Below are positions 13,722 to 14,456 of a DNA stretch of 14,456 nt, piece after piece (the first letter of the stretch is position 1; every line of letters begins with the position of its first letter). This DNA comes from an uncultured Bacteroidota bacterium (GTDB lineage Bacteria; Bacteroidota; Bacteroidia; Bacteroidales; P3). Position numbers and translations under genes: made by a program. The notes under the pieces were generated by a model, which was given only the letters and a program-made list of their open reading frames with translations, did not search any database and had not been told where the DNA came from. Location of the stretch: NCBI GenBank assembly GCA_900546465.1, contig URCX01000033.1, positions 1 to 14,456 of the forward strand. Reading direction: 5' to 3'.

Positions 13722-14456
13722 TTAGTGCAGAAAATTATTATACGGATACCTTATTGCATGTATTCTTTTTACGTTGTCGTATATCATCTTTCTCAAATTT
13801 TCGATGTTCTCTTTATTCTTCGCAGATACAAAACAGACAGGGGCTTTCGACGAAACATTGTAACTTTCCATCAATTCCTCCAAGCTTATGTTCTCTTTGG
13901 TTTTAGGTGTAAGGTCGTCCTCGTCTTTCTTTACGTATGTGTAAGCATCTATCTTGTTGAACAACATTATCACAGGCTTGTCTCCTGCATCGATTTCCGC
14001 CAAGGTTTTGTCCACCACCTCTATTTGTTGTTCAAATCCTTTATGAGATATATCCACCACATGAATCAGTAAATCTGCTTCCCGCAATTCGTCAAGAGTT
14101 GACTTAAAACTCTCCACCAAAGTGTGAGGAAGTTTCCTGATAAAGCCGACTGTATCCGTCAAAAGAAAAGGCAAATTTTCAATCACCACTTTCCTTACCG
14201 TTGTATCCAGTGTGGCAAACAACTTATTCTCTGCAAATACATCACTTTTTGCCAACAGGTTCATCAAGGTGCTTTTGCCGACATTGGTATAACCGACCAA
14301 GGCAACCCTCACCAAACTCTCTCTGTTTTTCCTTTGAACTGTTTTTTGGCGATCTATTTCCGCAAGCTTCTGTTTAAGAAGAGATATTTTGGAAAGTATA
14401 ATCCGTCTATCGGTTTCAATCTGTGTTTCCCCCACTCCTCTCATCGTCAAACCGGC
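13722..14456 (-). CDS. hflX: GTPase HflX, C-terminal 244 residues (5' end outside window)
   Basis: The visible part begins inside the glycine-rich HflX signature, RGVGETQIETDRR (family form GGPGETQxE). It contains a coiled helix pair and then a complete G domain: G1 GYTNVGKS (55-62), switch region LFATLDTTVRKV, G3 DTVG (101-104), G4 NKID (167-170) and an SAK-type G5 near CFVSAKNKEN. HflX binds the 50S subunit and splits stalled ribosomes, for example after heat stress. The frame is open to the window edge, so the N-terminal domain (roughly 150-190 residues by family length) is missing only because of the cut. In-frame TTG and ATG codons at 14450 and 14444 are internal. It leads the mscS and LPG-synthase-like genes, 15 nt upstream of mscS. 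Confidence 0.96.
   Translation of the reverse strand, partial: AGLTMRGVGETQIETDRRIILSKISLLKQKLAEIDRQKTVQRKNRESLVRVALVGYTNVGKSTLMNLLAKSDVFAENKLFATLDTTVRKVVIENLPFLLTDTVGFIRKLPHTLVESFKSTLDELREADLLIHVVDISHKGFEQQIEVVDKTLAEIDAGDKPVIMLFNKIDAYTYVKKDEDDLTPKTKENISLEELMESYNVSSKAPVCFVSAKNKENIENLRKMIYDNVKRIHAIRYPYNNFLH

Overview
The window looks like a chromosomal housekeeping segment from a member of the Bacteroidetes, most likely Bacteroidales. The reasons are promoter sequences of the TTTG / TAnnTTTG type, a short DUF4834-like protein, PorT-like beta-barrel proteins, a jelly-roll/OmpA-fusion envelope protein, and general scarcity of Shine-Dalgarno sequences. Base composition is moderately AT-rich throughout, and I see no insertion sequence, integrase, phage gene, tRNA, rRNA or CRISPR array.

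Layout. (1) Positions 1-1234, + strand: the tail of an unidentified gene, a MaoC-type (R)-enoyl-CoA hydratase and a FabG/PhaB-type reductase, closed by a strong hairpin terminator. (2) Positions 5409 down to 1492, - strand: a five-gene run of a small membrane protein, MutL, a rhomboid protease, a two-domain universal stress protein and a short membrane protein. A consensus promoter at 5630-5660 gives it a leader of about 215 nt. (3) Positions 5794-9927, + strand: cca, miaA, an envelope OmpA-domain protein and an O-methyltransferase, with tight or overlapping junctions. (4) Positions 11487 down to 9905, - strand: two secreted beta-barrel proteins, the last overlapping the methyltransferase 3' end by 23 bp in convergent orientation. 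(5) Positions 14456 down to 11798, - strand: hflX (5' end outside the window), an MscS channel and a flippase/LPG-synthase-type membrane protein, packed with gaps of 15 and 1 nt.

The genes are ordinary. The unusual part is intergenic: three arrays (1396-1494, 5439-5516 and 11690-11767) built from a 13-bp interrupted palindrome, GAAACGCCGTTTC. All three share a 78-nt architecture without indels. Palindrome centres are spaced 22, 21 and 21 bp apart, about two helical turns, and the first array has a fifth unit 22 bp further on. Two copies match at 48 of 55 core positions in opposite orientation, including an exact 24-nt block. Two arrays lie just downstream of - strand operons; the third lies inside the predicted mutL-operon leader. 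I recognise no described family for this element, and it is the best candidate for something new here.

Secondary points: the MutL nuclease motif is degenerate, both halves of the stress protein lack the ATP-binding glycine motif, cca may be leaderless, and the ompA-like gene starts 49 nt inside miaA behind an SD sequence.
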